This document shows, one piece after another, positions 19,738 to 31,955 of a stretch of 64,000 bases of DNA; the first letter of the stretch is position 1, and every line of letters begins with the position of its first letter. Origin of the DNA: Siphonodentalium dalli (Eukaryota; Mollusca; Scaphopoda; Gadilida; Siphonodentaliidae); contig CP136064.1 of the NCBI GenBank assembly GCA_032622095.1, forward strand, positions 180,640,011 to 180,704,010, given 5' to 3'. The notes below the pieces were generated by a model, which saw nothing but the letters and a program-made list of their open reading frames with translations, had not been told where the DNA came from and searched no databases. Position numbers and translations under genes: made by a program.

Positions 19738-20378
19738 TTGCTCTCAAATATATAGTATATCTTCAAGGTGCAACGTTGATCAAAAATGCATCGACAACCC
19801 GTTTGAAGGTGCAGTATTATCAGGTGCAACTATTTACCTTTACCTGTACCCGGTGTATCCGATAATCTCCGGTAACTTTGCCGTTACAACATAACTGCGT
19901 CTAATTACTTAGTAAGACTCACCAGTTTGGCAATCAATCGTCGGTCTACCATTTTTGGAAGTTGCTCTCTTGAAATAGAAGTTTTAACCTTAATCAGGTG
20001 TAAAAGCTACGAGACAATCTGTGCCAGAACACTGTCCGTCGTTTTATACAATGTCGATTCGGCCCCCGAATTCTCGTTGGTGCCAGTATTTATACTACGC
20101 GAGCAGGCCGTTGAAAACCGTTGTTGGCAAGGAATTACCTTTTGACATCACTTGTCAACAAAGCTGCTTTTTCGCGCGGTATTTGCAATGTTACCGAAGG
20201 TTGTATTACAAATGTGTCTTTTAATGTTAATATGAATCAATTAATACAATTTTATCAGATAGGAAGTGCTAAGTAACATCTACTTCATAGAATGTGTGAG
20301 TATTATCGACAATCACAGTAGGGAATATTCTTGCATTTGATTCCAAAAGCAGTCAGTGTTGAAAAAAAACTTATCCTA
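19738..20378. other. Non-coding DNA
   Basis: Probably the continuation of the helicase element's flank. I see no domain, tandem repeat or inverted repeat here. Confidence 0.4.
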
Positions 20379-20708
20379 GCGCAAATACGCACATAATCGA
20401 CCTATAATATGAAATAGTACATAATATGATTATTTGATTATGAAATATGCAGATAATGGAGTCATACCCATTATTTCGTTTTATGGTGCGGGCCACATTG
20501 AAAACACATGTTAAAGAGAGTACACCTGAAAAGTCGTGAGTTTGTTGCATTGTCCGCAAACAATCAGCTTAGAATGCCTCATTGCATTAATGTGATTAAA
20601 ACGCTCTCATTTTCAGCAAATTATCGACTCAAACTGAGATCATACTAAGTAGATTATCCACCTAAAACAAGTTTATATTGTAAGCAGATAATGTGCGGGT
20701 TTTCAGCA
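20379..20708 (-). mobile_element. Non-autonomous element, CGCACATAATC ends, copy 1
   Basis: About 330 bp, homologous in inverted orientation to 40618-40986. The ends are related inverted repeats: GCAAATACGCACATAATCGA at the left and, read inward from the right, GAAAACCCGCACATTATCTG. Internal copies of the ATTATCGACTCA motif lie near 20630. Shared interior landmarks are CACCTGAAAAGTCGTGAG and ATTTCGTTTTATGG. No coding capacity and no clear target duplication. Confidence 0.65.
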
Positions 20709-21337
20709 GAACAGGCTTAATTATTATTATTATTCTCACTTCGTTTGGTCATACATCGATGTCTTATACCTCCATGAGGACTGTAACGGGCACAACAATA
20801 TGCTTCATAGTTAATTTTCAAGTGCAATTGCACCTTATTAAGTCTACTGACATTGAATTATCTGTGATAAATTATGTTTACTATTATGGAGATTAACAGG
20901 ATCTTTATTTACTTGGAAGTCTCGAAAATATGTGTACAGATTGATTTATACTCTGTAAATATGTGTGCAGATTGACCGATACTCTGTAAATGCGACATAA
21001 TGACCATTAGGCTCAATACCACCATGGTTCAATATATGCACATTAATACAGGGAGATATTCGACAATGTATTTGTTCAATAAATGTCAGGTAATCAAGTT
21101 CAGGAATTGCTCCTGGGTCGGGTCCATAACATTTTGTTTAGAAAATATTTGATTGTCTCTTGATCTTTACTGCTCATATTACATTCCTGATTAGATGTTA
21201 GTTTCATATCTAATCGAGTTTCACTACAAGTCATACAGGTGCTGAATTCATAAGAGTTGTTTCTTTTCAAAATAGCAGCCATAGCCTTTTTGTGTTTGTA
21301 TTACTCCAGCAACATGTCACTTTCTAACATGTAGGCC
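20709..21337. repeat. Duplicated segment A, first copy
   Basis: From about 20735 to 21240 this matches 23683-24178 (landmarks CATCGATGTCTTATA, TGTAACGGGCACAACAATAT and ACTTGGAAGTCTCGAAAATA). Part of the element to its left is shared too (20586-20660 with 23580-23652). Together with segment B it forms a roughly 1-kb unit present twice in tandem. Confidence 0.8.
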
Positions 21338-23119
21338 CGATTCGTCATCTCAGGTTTAAACCTGGTCTACGTAAACCTCTAGGTTTAAACCGCCGTAAGT
21401 CAGCAAAATCCGTGGTTTAAACCCGCGACCGCAGGTCTAAGTGACGCATTCGTCATCTCTGGTTTAAACCTGGTCCAGCCAGACCAGTGGTTTAGCAGTA
21501 GTGTCTCTGTATCGTCGAGATAATTAATCGTACTTTCCTAATGCGGACCGCCTCGTTTTATTGATTGCGAAAATCAATAATTACGACAGCGACCACATTT
21601 TGATTGGAAATTTATAAGCGAGAAGCACTCACACCTATAAAGCATGTGGGGATTAATTTTTGTCAATTTCGGTATTTAGTTTGCGTTTTATAAGCTTAAA
21701 CCGGCAACTAAACCATCTAATTCGGTGGTCCAGCTAAACCAGCTTTACCGAGGCTAAACTTGAGATGACGAATCCGTCTTTTCTTCATCGAGGTTTAGAA
21801 TTGTCAAACAATCAATCAAAGGGTGGAGCTGTAAATTATCTCGAGTGAGGGCGTGTCTAAGTGGCGACTGCCGACTGTTGTTATCATGTCACAGTTGATT
21901 CATTCGCACGCGAGCTTTGCTCAGATATGGACATGATCCTTCAATATGATTTTTACAACTATCCTGTGTGTGTGTTTTTTTGTTTGGCTTGTGGAAATCA
22001 CAAATACTGGTTTTTTTACGAATTAATTTGAATGGTTTTAATTTTGACACCAAAACCATGCTACTGCATGGCCAGATATGCTATACACAAAGTTTGCACT
22101 CCTGAACTTATATCGCTATATGAGTCAAATTTGATAACATATTTTGATGTAGATTATGCCACAAAGCTCTACTCTGGCTCCGCCCATAAATCCCCATAAT
22201 ATTCCACCAGTTCAAAACCTGGGAACTTTTTGATTTTCTGCACGACGGAAAATTTATTACATTGAAAAAAGCAACGCGTGTAATATGGTTGCCCACTTCA
22301 AACAGTTCTGATGCCGCTTCTTGTGTGCACTCATAAGCAAATTGCTTTTACTTGACTGACCTCTTGACTCGATTATGGAGCCTTTATTCAGCGTCAGAGG
22401 GGCCTGCGACCCTTTCGTGCGAAAGGAGCCTGCGTCAAATTTGCGCACATTTTGATCATTTGAACATTTTAATTTAAAAAGATATTTAATTAAATTTAAA
22501 ACAAACAAATATTAATATAAATTTTTAAATATGTTTCTTGTTAGATACAACTCCTTACTCAATTTAACAATACAATTTTTTCATTTTTTTAAAATTATAT
22601 TTTCTTATATTCAAATCAGTTTTAGAACAGTTGCGAACAGACAAACGAACATACGTATATACAGCTCCTATGCCCTTTAATATATACAAAATATAAATGT
22701 AAATACACCAAAGTTTGTCTTTGCGGGTAAAGCATCGTGTAGAAAATCTATCACAAAGAAAGTTATAAACAGCGCGTGAAACTCGTGCTGATAGACATGC
22801 CCTTTGTCAGATGATTTAAACCCACAAAGAGAGCGGATTAATGGTCCTTGAGCGATACTCATTTCTAAATGAATAAATCCAATGAGCGTGCACGTGTTCG
22901 CGATAATTTATGACATGTCAATAACCATTATATCGGCTTGTCTTTTGGTCCGTTTGGTAAGAGCTAAGTTTGACTGCTTGCTCGTATCAACGAATCGAGT
23001 TGTCAATTAGCAGGAAACTGAACGACAAAAACGCCCCCTTAGACCCGGTTTGGCTGGACCGCCAATGTAGGTTTAAACCAGGTTTAAACTCGGAGGTTTA
23101 AACCTGAGATGACGAATCC
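21338..23119. mobile_element. 1.8-kb inverted-repeat element with a nested copy
   Basis: Bounded by GATTCGTCATCTCAGGTTTA at the left and its reverse complement at the right (23096-23118). Ends of the same family also occur internally: ATTCGTCATCTCTGGTTTAA at 21449 and TGAGATGACGAATCC at 21761-21775, so a shorter copy of about 330-440 bp lies at the left end. The termini are rich in the palindrome GGTTTAAACC. The block interrupts the A-B unit, which elsewhere (24178) is continuous. A piece at 22370-22600 is shared with 37.0-37.3 kb. No transposase was recognised and no target duplication could be fixed. Confidence 0.7.
22370..22600. repeat. Dispersed repeat, copy 1
   Basis: Contains GCCTTTATTCAGCGTCAGAG, CACATTTTGATCATT and CTTACTCAATTTAACAA; the same order appears at 37028-37260, where the first part occurs twice. 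AT-rich and non-coding. Confidence 0.6.
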
Positions 23120-23576
23120 GGCAGTATTGTTTGTGACTCAAGAGCTTGGATCAACATTGTTATTGGTAAAAGAGACATATCGGTACTATTGGCCATTCCA
23201 GAAGAGTGAAATGATTATTATTCAAAAGTAAAATGATGGATAGTGAATTTGACCTGTGACCGATAATCTGTTCAACATACTTAGTATTCCTGCCTCCATT
23301 GCCAACACCATGTGTGATAGTTTTGAGTGGATGTCGGTAAAGGCTGCAAAACGTTCTGATCTCAACACATGTGGCGCAGGCGCGATTCAATAGCATGTGA
23401 TATGTATACTTGTCAGCTCTGCGGAGTGAAATGAAGAAGGCTGTTTTATTTTCATCTCAAAAATGACCAATTCCGGTGAATGTAATAACTAACAACACTT
23501 CTATAAAAAAAAACTCATTGTGGTGTCGTCGTGTAATGAAAGACTTGCAAAAGAAAAAAATAGTCTCTATTGGACG
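23120..23576. repeat. Duplicated segment B, first copy
   Basis: From about 23148 to 23570 this matches 24178-24600 (landmarks TTGGATCAACATTGTTATTG, GACCGATAATCTGTTCAACA). Both copies keep a similar minus-strand frame of about 80-90 codons with phrases such as RACATCVEIRTF, but identity of frames follows from identity of DNA and no domain was recognised. Confidence 0.8.
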
Positions 23577-24178
23577 AGTCGATAATGTGACTAAAACGCT
23601 CTCATTTTCAGCACATTATCGACTCAAAATTAGGTGATGCTAAGTAGATTAAGCTTAATATCAATGAGGCATAGTTAATCACTACTATTATTCTCACTTC
23701 ATTAGTTTATACATCGATGTCTTATAACTCCATGAGCACTGTAACGGGCACAACAATATGCCTCATTGTTAATGTTCAACCATTCAAGTGAATATTGCAC
23801 CTTATGTCTTCTGACATTAAATTATCGGTGATAAATTGTTTTTACCTTTTCTGGAGAATATCATGATCTTTATTTACTTGGAAGTCTCGAAAATATGTGT
23901 ACAGATTGATTTATACTCTATAAATTATGTGTGCAGATTGATTTATACTCTGCTAATGCGACACAATGACCATTATACACAATACCACCATGTTTCAACA
24001 TATGCACTTTAACACAGGGAGATATTCGTGAATTTATTTGTCATATAATCAAGTTCAGGAATTCCTCCTGGGTCCATAACATTTTGTTGAGAATTTTTTT
24101 TATTGTCTCTTGATCTTTACTGCTCATATTACATTCCTGATTAGATGTTTCATATCTAATCGAGTTTCACTGCAAGTC
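23577..24178. repeat. Duplicated segment A, second copy
   Basis: Second copy of segment A. Begins with a remnant of the 20379-type element (GATAATGTGACTAAAACGCT) and joins segment B directly at GAGTTTCACTGCAAGTC/TTGGATCAAC, with no 1.8-kb element and a shorter junction than in the first copy. Confidence 0.8.
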
Positions 24179-24600
24179 TTGGATCAACATTGTTATTGGT
24201 AAAAGAGACATATCGGTACCAGAAGAGTGAAATGATTATTATTCAAAAGTAAAATGATGGATAGTGAATTTGACCTGTGACCGATAATCTGTTCAACATA
24301 CTTAGTATTCATGCCTCCATTGCCAACACCATGTGTGATAGTTTTGAGTGGGTGTCGGTAAAGGCTGCAAAACGTTCTGATCTCAACACATGTGGCGCAG
24401 GCTCGATTCAGTAGCATGTGATCTGTATACTTGTCAGCTCTGCGGAGTAAAATGAAGAAGGCTGCTTTTGTCATCTCAAAAATTACAAATTCCTGTGAAT
24501 GTCATAACAAACAACACTTCTATAAAAGATTTGATTGTGAGGTTGTTGTGTAATGAAAGACGTACAAAAGAAAAAATAGTCTCTATTGGACGTCAAAGTA
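24178..24600. repeat. Duplicated segment B, second copy
   Basis: Second copy of segment B; small indels distinguish it from the first, for example loss of TATTGGCCATTCC near 24219. Confidence 0.8.
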
Positions 24601-25802
24601 ATCATAAGTTACACCATTGATGTTTTTCATGTGGCTGGGGACATCGCAGAGTAACATGGACAAAGGCGTATACAAAATCTAGGTACACATTCCGAAGCAC
24701 CACGTGGACAATTTAGAAGTCGGATAAATAAATAACAGGAGCATAACATATGCGTACCAGTATCGCAGAATCACGTACCATCATAATGAAAATGCATGTA
24801 CGTAAGAATATAGAAATCTAAGGTATCATGATTGTCCCATACAGGTAGTTTCAGTTAAAGATGGGACCGTGGTACATAGTTAGGTTTTACAAATTTTGAA
24901 ATTCAGAATGTATGCATAGGCCGCGATGTATCGAAAGGGTTAATTTTGATGTTTAGAGTTATTTACATGAGTATATATGTAAGTGTTAGTGTAGGTCTGT
25001 AGTAATGAATACAACATATCATTGGCATCATCGTCAGTTCTGTACCCGGTGATGGAGGGTTTAATCAACAAACCATTGCTTTTCGGAACTTTTAAACAAA
25101 ATAAGCATACACCGGGACGCGCCACATAGCATGTTGCTAAGCCGATCCAACTAAATAACCGCTATGTAACGTGAACTCATATAGTAGGGGGGAATATAAT
25201 GGAGTACAGGTTGTAAATTTTGATGAGTATATATTTTTGAGTGAAAAACTGAATTATTACAAATGCAGAAATACAGACAACAAATATTTTATATAATTAT
25301 GACATGTGATTTTACAGCATTAATTATGATTACAAAATGGTGTGATATATGAAGTTAACAGTGTATCGAGAGAGCATGGGCCTAATGTGACTAATTTGCA
25401 GCTAATGTATGGTGATGTCATCAAAAGTTGGGTAGCCATATTTTTCAGATTAATTTTTGAAAGTAATTTAGACAAATTACCGTCTAAAATTTGAATAAAA
25501 TGTAGTGTGCTATAGGTATGTATGTATATGCATAATCGATAAATAACAGATACACTTACATTAGAATAGGAACTGTGAGAAGAGAAAACATGAGGATTTT
25601 TTAAAGGTCAACGAAAGCGTCTGCTTTGAAAGTGAGACGACCGCGTGCGCCGTAACTACATAAAAAAAGAGACCAACTGCATGGCTTTTATATCACTATT
25701 TAGTCGAAGAATTAGAGTTAGAAAATAATTGAAAAAATTGGGGTGGTTCAAAGGGTACTTATCAGTCAATGCACGTGACCTAAGGGGGGCATACAGTTTA
25801 CT
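24601..25802. other. Non-coding AT-rich DNA
   Basis: No gene, tandem repeat or element end recognised. If the LINE fragment at 26305 once continued to the left of the 494-bp element, its trace here is not recognisable. Confidence 0.5.
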
Positions 25803-25806
25803 TTAA

Positions 25807-26300
25807 AGGCACGTGCGGCCTTTGTTGTCGAAAATATTAATATGTGTTCCAATCACCGTAAACAGAAAAACATTAAAACGCATACAGTTTCGTTCATATA
25901 TACCATGACCATCGCGTAAACAGCATGTTATCATCAAGACCTACTATATTTTACCTAAGCAAGAGTCTGATTGTGTTACAGAAGACAGCAGAATGCTACT
26001 GGCTAATCACACATAAATGGCATAAACGCTCTTTATTAATTCCATATCAGGAATTCACCAACAAAGAACGCTCTTTATGTTTACCATCATAATATAAACA
26101 AACACCAGGAAAGTAACTTTTTATGCTGTTGTTTACATAACAATGGTCAAACATATGTCAATACCACACAGTTTATGCGATATTTCTTATTTGTATACGG
26201 ACAAAGTCTGTCTACATTTTGATGTTCTTTCTGTTTGTGGCGGTTTTTGACGGGTGGAAATTTTTTCACAGGATACCCACCGCCAAGGCCAACCGTATCT
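25807..26300 (+). mobile_element. 494-bp TTAA MITE, second full copy
   Basis: Exactly 494 bp between TTAA 25803-25806 and TTAA 26301-26304, the same length as the other two full copies. Begins AGGCACGTGCGGCCTT and ends with GGCCAACCGTATCT. The sequence directly right of it is LINE endonuclease coding sequence, in frame from the TTAA (TTT-AAC-AGC). Confidence 0.92.
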
Positions 26301-26304
26301 TTAA

Positions 26305-26807
26305 CAGCTATGGGTATAAACTATTAGGAATGTGTAAATTTATGAAACTACCAATTATGAACGGGATGTGCGGTGAAGACCGGAATATAGGGAAATTACA
26401 TCATCTGATCGCACGGTGATAGATTACGCGGTGGGATCGATTTTTTTTTTTAAATTGTTGAAAAATTTCATATTGAAGACCATTGTCCTCTATTCTCCGA
26501 TATCCATTGCGCATTACACTTGGTTTTGAATTTTCAAATCCCTAAATTATGTGGCGAAATTGTCAACGAAATACAAGCACAGGTTAACCGTGAGGGGAAA
26601 ATAAAACGGTGGGATCCACAAAGGGAAGCCTTATTTTCTAGCAATATCGAACCTGATCGCATTACGCATATTTTCGATACATTTGATAACCTCGATCAGG
26701 AGGGAATTGTCAGTCAGTCAAGTGTTGACGAACTATGTGAGCTCATAAGTAGTACGTTGATGGCAGCGGCCGACCAAACATTGGGAACTTATCGTGCATA
26801 AACATGA
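26305..26807 (+). pseudogene. LINE endonuclease/linker fragment
   Basis: The plus strand reads NSYGYKLLGMCKFMKLPIMN, the usual text before the last endonuclease block of a non-LTR retrotransposon. Then come remnants of a VIDYAVGS block and a DHCPLFSDIHC-like catalytic Asp-His block (frameshifted near a T-run at 26442-26451), and finally the linker frame 26520-26801 with IKRWDPQREALF and LMAAADQTLGTYR. The reverse transcriptase that should follow is absent. The left edge is the TTAA occupied by a 494-bp element. The clade cannot be fixed from this fragment. Confidence 0.7.
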
Positions 26808-27921
26808 TTCTAGGAGAATAGTAAGTACTAGTACGGTGATGTTCAGCCAAAAACTACTCCATGGGAATAGAAATAATTGTCGGTGAACAGGTAAAAATGG
26901 TACAATTTATAGAGAATGGGTTTTTTACATTCTGGGTACATGAATGTTAACATGATATCGTGCAAATACGATGATAAGGGCATATAATTTTAATGACAAT
27001 GTTGCTGGTAACTTTGTAGATAAAAATATGAAACTGGCTGAGCCGAAAATCTATGGTACTGAATCTGATAACAGTATACATATGTATAAATGGGCTGTTG
27101 ATAGGGATTCTTTTGAGTTTAAAAACTGTTATATGTGTCGAAAACCTCTATATAACTTTTAGAAGAGAGAATATCATGTAGATTCAGGTTCCGCTGTTCT
27201 TCAGTAGTAATGTACTCTGCTGATGTTTTGAAAACATTAGTGAAGTAGGTGAGGACTTCGTTTTCCCAGTCCATGTTATTTGGATAAAACCTAGTATATG
27301 GTTGCAAATTAACTATATAAAAACCGGGGTAGGGATATATCCAACAAAGCTCTGTATCATATACGTCGAAATTTAATTGTAGGGAGAGGGTGCGTCAAAT
27401 AAAATGGAGTGTTGTACTACATTCCGTATTAAGGGGGCCATGTTACATATAATCAAATAGTTTCTTGTGTATGCGTTTATTTGGTGAGTAATTTCTGGTT
27501 CAATTTAGTTACATACAGTGTTGCAATACCTAACGTTATTATGTGCTCGAATTAAGCGTTGAACGCTGGCTCCCTACAACGATCGACGCCATGACCCTGG
27601 GCTCCCAGTGTTATTTTTTATTTATTGTAGACTGTGTTTAGGCGCAATGTGTTGGTTCTGTTTAAGTGGTGCCACAGATCTGAAACTTTATATGTATGTT
27701 CCCCATGGCCCACTGAGTATTTTAAGATCGGCATACATTGCCACACGTTCACGCCCTGGCAACGCTTGCTATGCAACTACCCGAAATTGAAAGTAAAATG
27801 CAATTATAGCTTTTATCGACGTATTTCAGCCCTAGGAAAATGCGTTTTCGATACAGCCAATGCCCCATTGTGAAATAATATATATGACCAGGTGACTGAG
27901 GTGAGTGAGCCTGACTTTTGT
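26808..27921. other. Unassigned DNA with short frames
   Basis: Several open frames of about 60-80 codons occur on both strands; none shows a recognisable motif. The expected continuation of the LINE to the left was looked for and not found. Confidence 0.4.
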
Positions 27922-28146
27922 TTAAGGGTAGCAACGGTTGCTAAGCAGATACCACAAATAATCCAATGACACATTGCCCTGAGCATTCAATTGTATTATG
28001 CCCCATTTTAGACATTTCATAGGCGCGTTTTGTTTTTCCGAAATCACGTGACAAGCGTTTCGATTGGTCTCGTCGACAATCAACTGCCAGAGTGCATCAT
28101 CCCAAACTACATTTAAGTAATCAACCTTGGGGTGTACTGTCCACAC
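27922..28146 (-). pseudogene. Possible piggyBac-like transposase fragment
   Basis: A 74-codon minus-strand frame contains DYLNVVWDDALWQLIVDETN followed by R. This resembles the N-terminal block of piggyBac-family transposases ('F-x-x-x-F-x-D-E-L-x-x-x-IV-x-E-T-N-R'), which precedes the catalytic core. The catalytic aspartates are not visible in flanking DNA. If correct, it is a trace of an autonomous TTAA-targeting element, the kind that could have moved the TTAA MITEs here; the match is short, so this is tentative. Confidence 0.4.
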
Positions 28147-28929
28147 TTATTGAAGTTGGTACGGCTTCTCTTTAGGTGTAAAGGTACGTTTAACAAAACA
28201 AATTTGTGTCCCTTTTCCATGTATGGACATCATGTTCATCGTGACTAATTGCAGGTATGAAGCCACACCCACTACCTCGACATAAGCTCCGCACACCTAC
28301 TCAATTGCCCCATACATTGATCTCTTGTATCGACACTTGAAACAATGCCACCCGCTGTTGGAGCGACTGACGTCTAAATCTCTCCCAGTGCCACTGTGCT
28401 TTCATTCTCCCATTCTAACTCACAACTGTCGTATGGTCATCATTATCTAAATCTTTTTTGCGTCGGATTCCAAAATTTGCCGGACCACCACGTCTACCGA
28501 AAACGTTTTAGGCTTCATAATTCATGATGTTGTGTGTTTAAGCACAATAGCAACAAGATACAAACAAAAACGTAATTATTGGAAAAGCAGACGACCACGA
28601 CGATGTTTGTAAACAATAAACACGTGGTGGTCGGTATACGGCCGGTCCATCGGTATTTGGAAGTTCATGCTGCGGCCGGTTTTCCGGCCGCTCGGGTACA
28701 AAGGTTTAACAAAATTGTTGCGTATAGACTTAGAGAAGTGCAACGGCACATAGACAATGGGGGGCATTTATATTCTGCCACACCTGTACTGGTGAGCACG
28801 ACGTAGGTATTAAGAAATATAGCAATTTCATTAGCTGCAACTGACTTAGCCATATCTTTCAGCATAAATTTATTATAAGATAAGATGTATTTCAGTAAAA
28901 AATGTTCAGAATATCCACATTTCAAAAGT
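28147..28929. other. Unassigned DNA with a CpG-rich patch
   Basis: A CpG-rich stretch at 28620-28700 (CGGCCGG repeated) has open frames on both strands; the longest is 28579-28806 on the plus strand, 75 codons, without a recognisable domain. It could be a small exon or a chance frame. Confidence 0.3.
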
Positions 28930-31277
28930 CTGATCAGGAAAAGGTTTTATGTAATGCATATGATCTTTACACGAAGCATGGCCCTAATATCTGTTAAAAC
29001 ACTCAGTAGTCACAATACCTTTAAACACACTGATAGGATGATCACCTGTAAAATGTGTATATGAATACATATTGAATAGTTTTTGGTGTTAGCCAGTGTG
29101 CGAACTGTTTTGAAACCATACCATATGGTTAATACTGAGAGTAATGTCTAAAAAGTTGACATGAAATTTGCCACTTGAAACTTCCAAATCAATATGACGG
29201 GGGTAGTATGTTCACAGCTGATTTAAAGGGGTACTATACGCCACATGTTGTTGTTGGTTTCTATAGTCTCCGAGTCGGAGAATAAGGTAACAATTTTTCA
29301 ATTATTTGAAAGTCTGTTGAGTACGAAGTCATGTTACGGATGACAAATTTACCGGAATGCAAAAATACAAATTGTCGTTGTCGAGTAATTTGTGTAAAGT
29401 TTTCAACCAAATGAATCAAATAAAAGTTATATTATATGCATACTAGTCCCATATAATCATTTAAGTTATTGTATCGTCGCTAGTCAGTGAGTGGCTTGAG
29501 TGTTCTCCCCGTATCATCATAATATTTTAAGCAATCGTGTGTGCGATCGGTTTAAAAATCCAGTATCCCTCAATTACTATTTTTGATTACGGTAATTCGT
29601 AATTTAATTGACGCCATTTTATGGCTCCAGTCATAAATTCAATTTATATCAAATTATTAACTTTTAAATTATTAAATTTTAAGATAGCCTATTAACCTGA
29701 GCGTTTACAGAATACATCTTCGACTCAAATTACTTATGTTTCTATATATTATCGATATTAGATCGTTGTTGTCACCGGAAATTTAATGAAAATGGCGTAC
29801 AGTACCCCTTTAAGAACAACACACACAAATGGGACACGCAAAGATGTACTCGTATATTTGTCGGAAAAGGTGCTTAAACCCAACATGAAAGTATGTACTC
29901 TGAATGAATTCGAATAATGCGACCATGAAATTATAACGGTCGTCGTCGATCTCTAGGATTTCTTCGATAAAATCAAATTCAAGATATAAATCAGTATTTC
30001 TAATTGACTAATAGAAAAAGCACTGAAATCGAATGAAACAACCAATATTGTGATAGTTCTGGTTCGACATGAAAAGTTTGGAACTCATTAATAGAATTAA
30101 TAAAACCATCTTTACATATAGTCCATTGTAAAGTGGTATTAATCACATAATGAGCGTCCAAAATTGAATGCGCTTTGAGTGTTTATTCAAGATCAGGGGA
30201 TGGACATTCTTTAAGCTTGTGTACCTTAGGTACAATATTAAGAGATGGCATAATGTCTGAAGCCTTTACTTTGATAAGTTTAGACAGAAGGTCCTTATCA
30301 ATAGTGGAATATTTAAATCGAAAAGCAACTAAATGCATATCAGTAACACCAGTGTTAATTAAACCAGATAATATATCATAAGGATGCCTTTCATCAGTTG
30401 TAGCATCGTTGTTGCCGACGATATTGATGGGCTTACCAGGCCATCGAGTTCCCAATAAACATTTCCAATCCTGTTCCAAGTGAACAAAAACAAACAGCTC
30501 TAGTTTTCAGTTTCCTTACTTGGAATTTGTCCATCTCGCTTAATTAGAAAAGCCAAGGTTTTTATCACTTGGTGTAATTATAATACCAGGATGGTTAGCA
30601 TACAAATCAATTGTTTTGGTCTCAAATTTAGAGTTATTTTTTAAATATAACCAATGCGAAGCATGATGTAAATTAAAATGATTTTTGTGTACACTATTAA
30701 TGCTGTCAAGTGTACAACTAATCAAAGATTGTGGTAGGCCAGGATGATTTACATGTGTATATAGAAGTACATTGTATGAAGGTGTACGGCACAATGATTG
30801 TGATGCAATATGACAAATTGTACGATTATTGATACGTTCAAGGAAGGCTATCATAGACCATATGTTTAAGGTTTAAAGCTTGTTTCTTACGGTCCCATAG
30901 TGGTGTGGGGATAAAGTTACTTCCCTTACAAAGAGTATCAATAAGAATATCAGGTAGACACCAAGGTATAAATTGAAAACCTTCTGCCGGTCAGTGATAT
31001 CATTACTAAGTGCAAATCGATAACGGTCTAATGTACGAAGCTGTGTCGGGTAACCAATATTATGGTGAATCATATCTTTACTTAAATCAGACAACTTATG
31101 TAAGGCATTCAGTTCACTGTACTGTGAAGTATAAAGGGGTATATGTCGGTTCTGAGATAAACTAACATCCCGAAACTTTCGTTTCCATGGTAGGGTCATA
31201 AAAGTCTTTAAGGAGTTTAATTCAATGACCCAAACATTCACTTCAGAAAATATATCATCATCATTATCTCGGAACAA
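28930..31277 (-). pseudogene. Penelope-like reverse transcriptase, broken
   Basis: Minus-strand frames 31277-30873, 30854-30540 and 30479-30183, with decayed text down to about 28930, read as one reverse-transcriptase protein. Features in order: a frameshifted block KGSNFIPTPLWDRKKQ near 30890; GIIITPSDKNLGF near 30550, the 'ADK/SDKNLG' block; PSLNIVPKVHKL near 30210, the 'PKxHK' block; VVSFDFSAF near 30040, a candidate first catalytic Asp; then, beyond a 583-bp insertion, GKFHVNFLDITLS near 29170 and HPISVFKGIVTTE near 29025. This order fits Penelope-like and related RTs. The catalytic 'xDD' block and any GIY-YIG nuclease were not found. Confidence 0.65.
29227..29809. mobile_element. 583-bp TTAA MITE
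   Basis: Lies between TTAA 29223-29226 and 29810-29813. Ends are inverted repeats of AGGGGTACTGTACGCCA with one mismatch. The interior is very AT-rich and non-coding. It splits the Penelope-like reverse transcriptase remnant, so it is younger than it. The terminal sequence differs from the other TTAA families here. Confidence 0.88.
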
Positions 31278-31786
31278 GTCATTTGACTTTTAGTTCCAAA
31301 TCAAACTGTAACATTAATAGTTGACGCAAGAATCTGCATACTTGGGACATAATTCATCGTAACATTTGATTATGTCATGTTTCTGTGAAAGATTCGGATC
31401 AATTAGGGCCCTACCATAGGGATGACCGACACGATTACAAAGGTCATAAAATGTATCTTCAAATGACTTGTTTTATGTATATGCCGTAGCAGACAGCTCA
31501 TATTTAAAAGCTTGGCATCGGACATGCTAAAAGAATGTATGAGATTGATTAGTATTGGAGTTCATAAAGTGTACATGTATGAATGAGTGTGACGCTATCA
31601 TATAACACATATAATGAATATGTGGGTTTGAAGTGAAACCACCTGTAGCATAATATCCACGCCGACAGTAGTCATGCATGGGATAGGCATATAAAAAGTC
31701 TAATGCCTAAGGTTATATTTTGGAAAAATAGAAATGAAAATTATAACTAACACGGAAATACTAAGATTTGAACAACCATAATATAT
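31278..31786. other. Probable 5' part of the RT element
   Basis: No clear frame or repeat. It lies upstream, in reading direction, of the reverse transcriptase remnant and may include its leader or degraded N-terminus. Confidence 0.3.
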
Positions 31787-31955
31787 GCAATTAAATACCA
31801 CGATAGGACAACGCCATGTTGTATTTCGGCTAAATGCCTATAGTAATAACTCCGGAGCATACTGAACAAATATATATACAATTAAATACCACGATAGGGC
31901 AACACATGTTGTATTTCGGCTAAATACCCTATAGTAATAACCCGGTGGCAAACTG
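31787..31955. repeat. Two-copy tandem repeat, about 80 bp
   Basis: Units begin AATTAAATACCACGATAGG and continue with CATGTTGTATTTCGGCTAAA and TATAGTAATAAC. Two copies with minor changes; non-coding. Confidence 0.85.
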
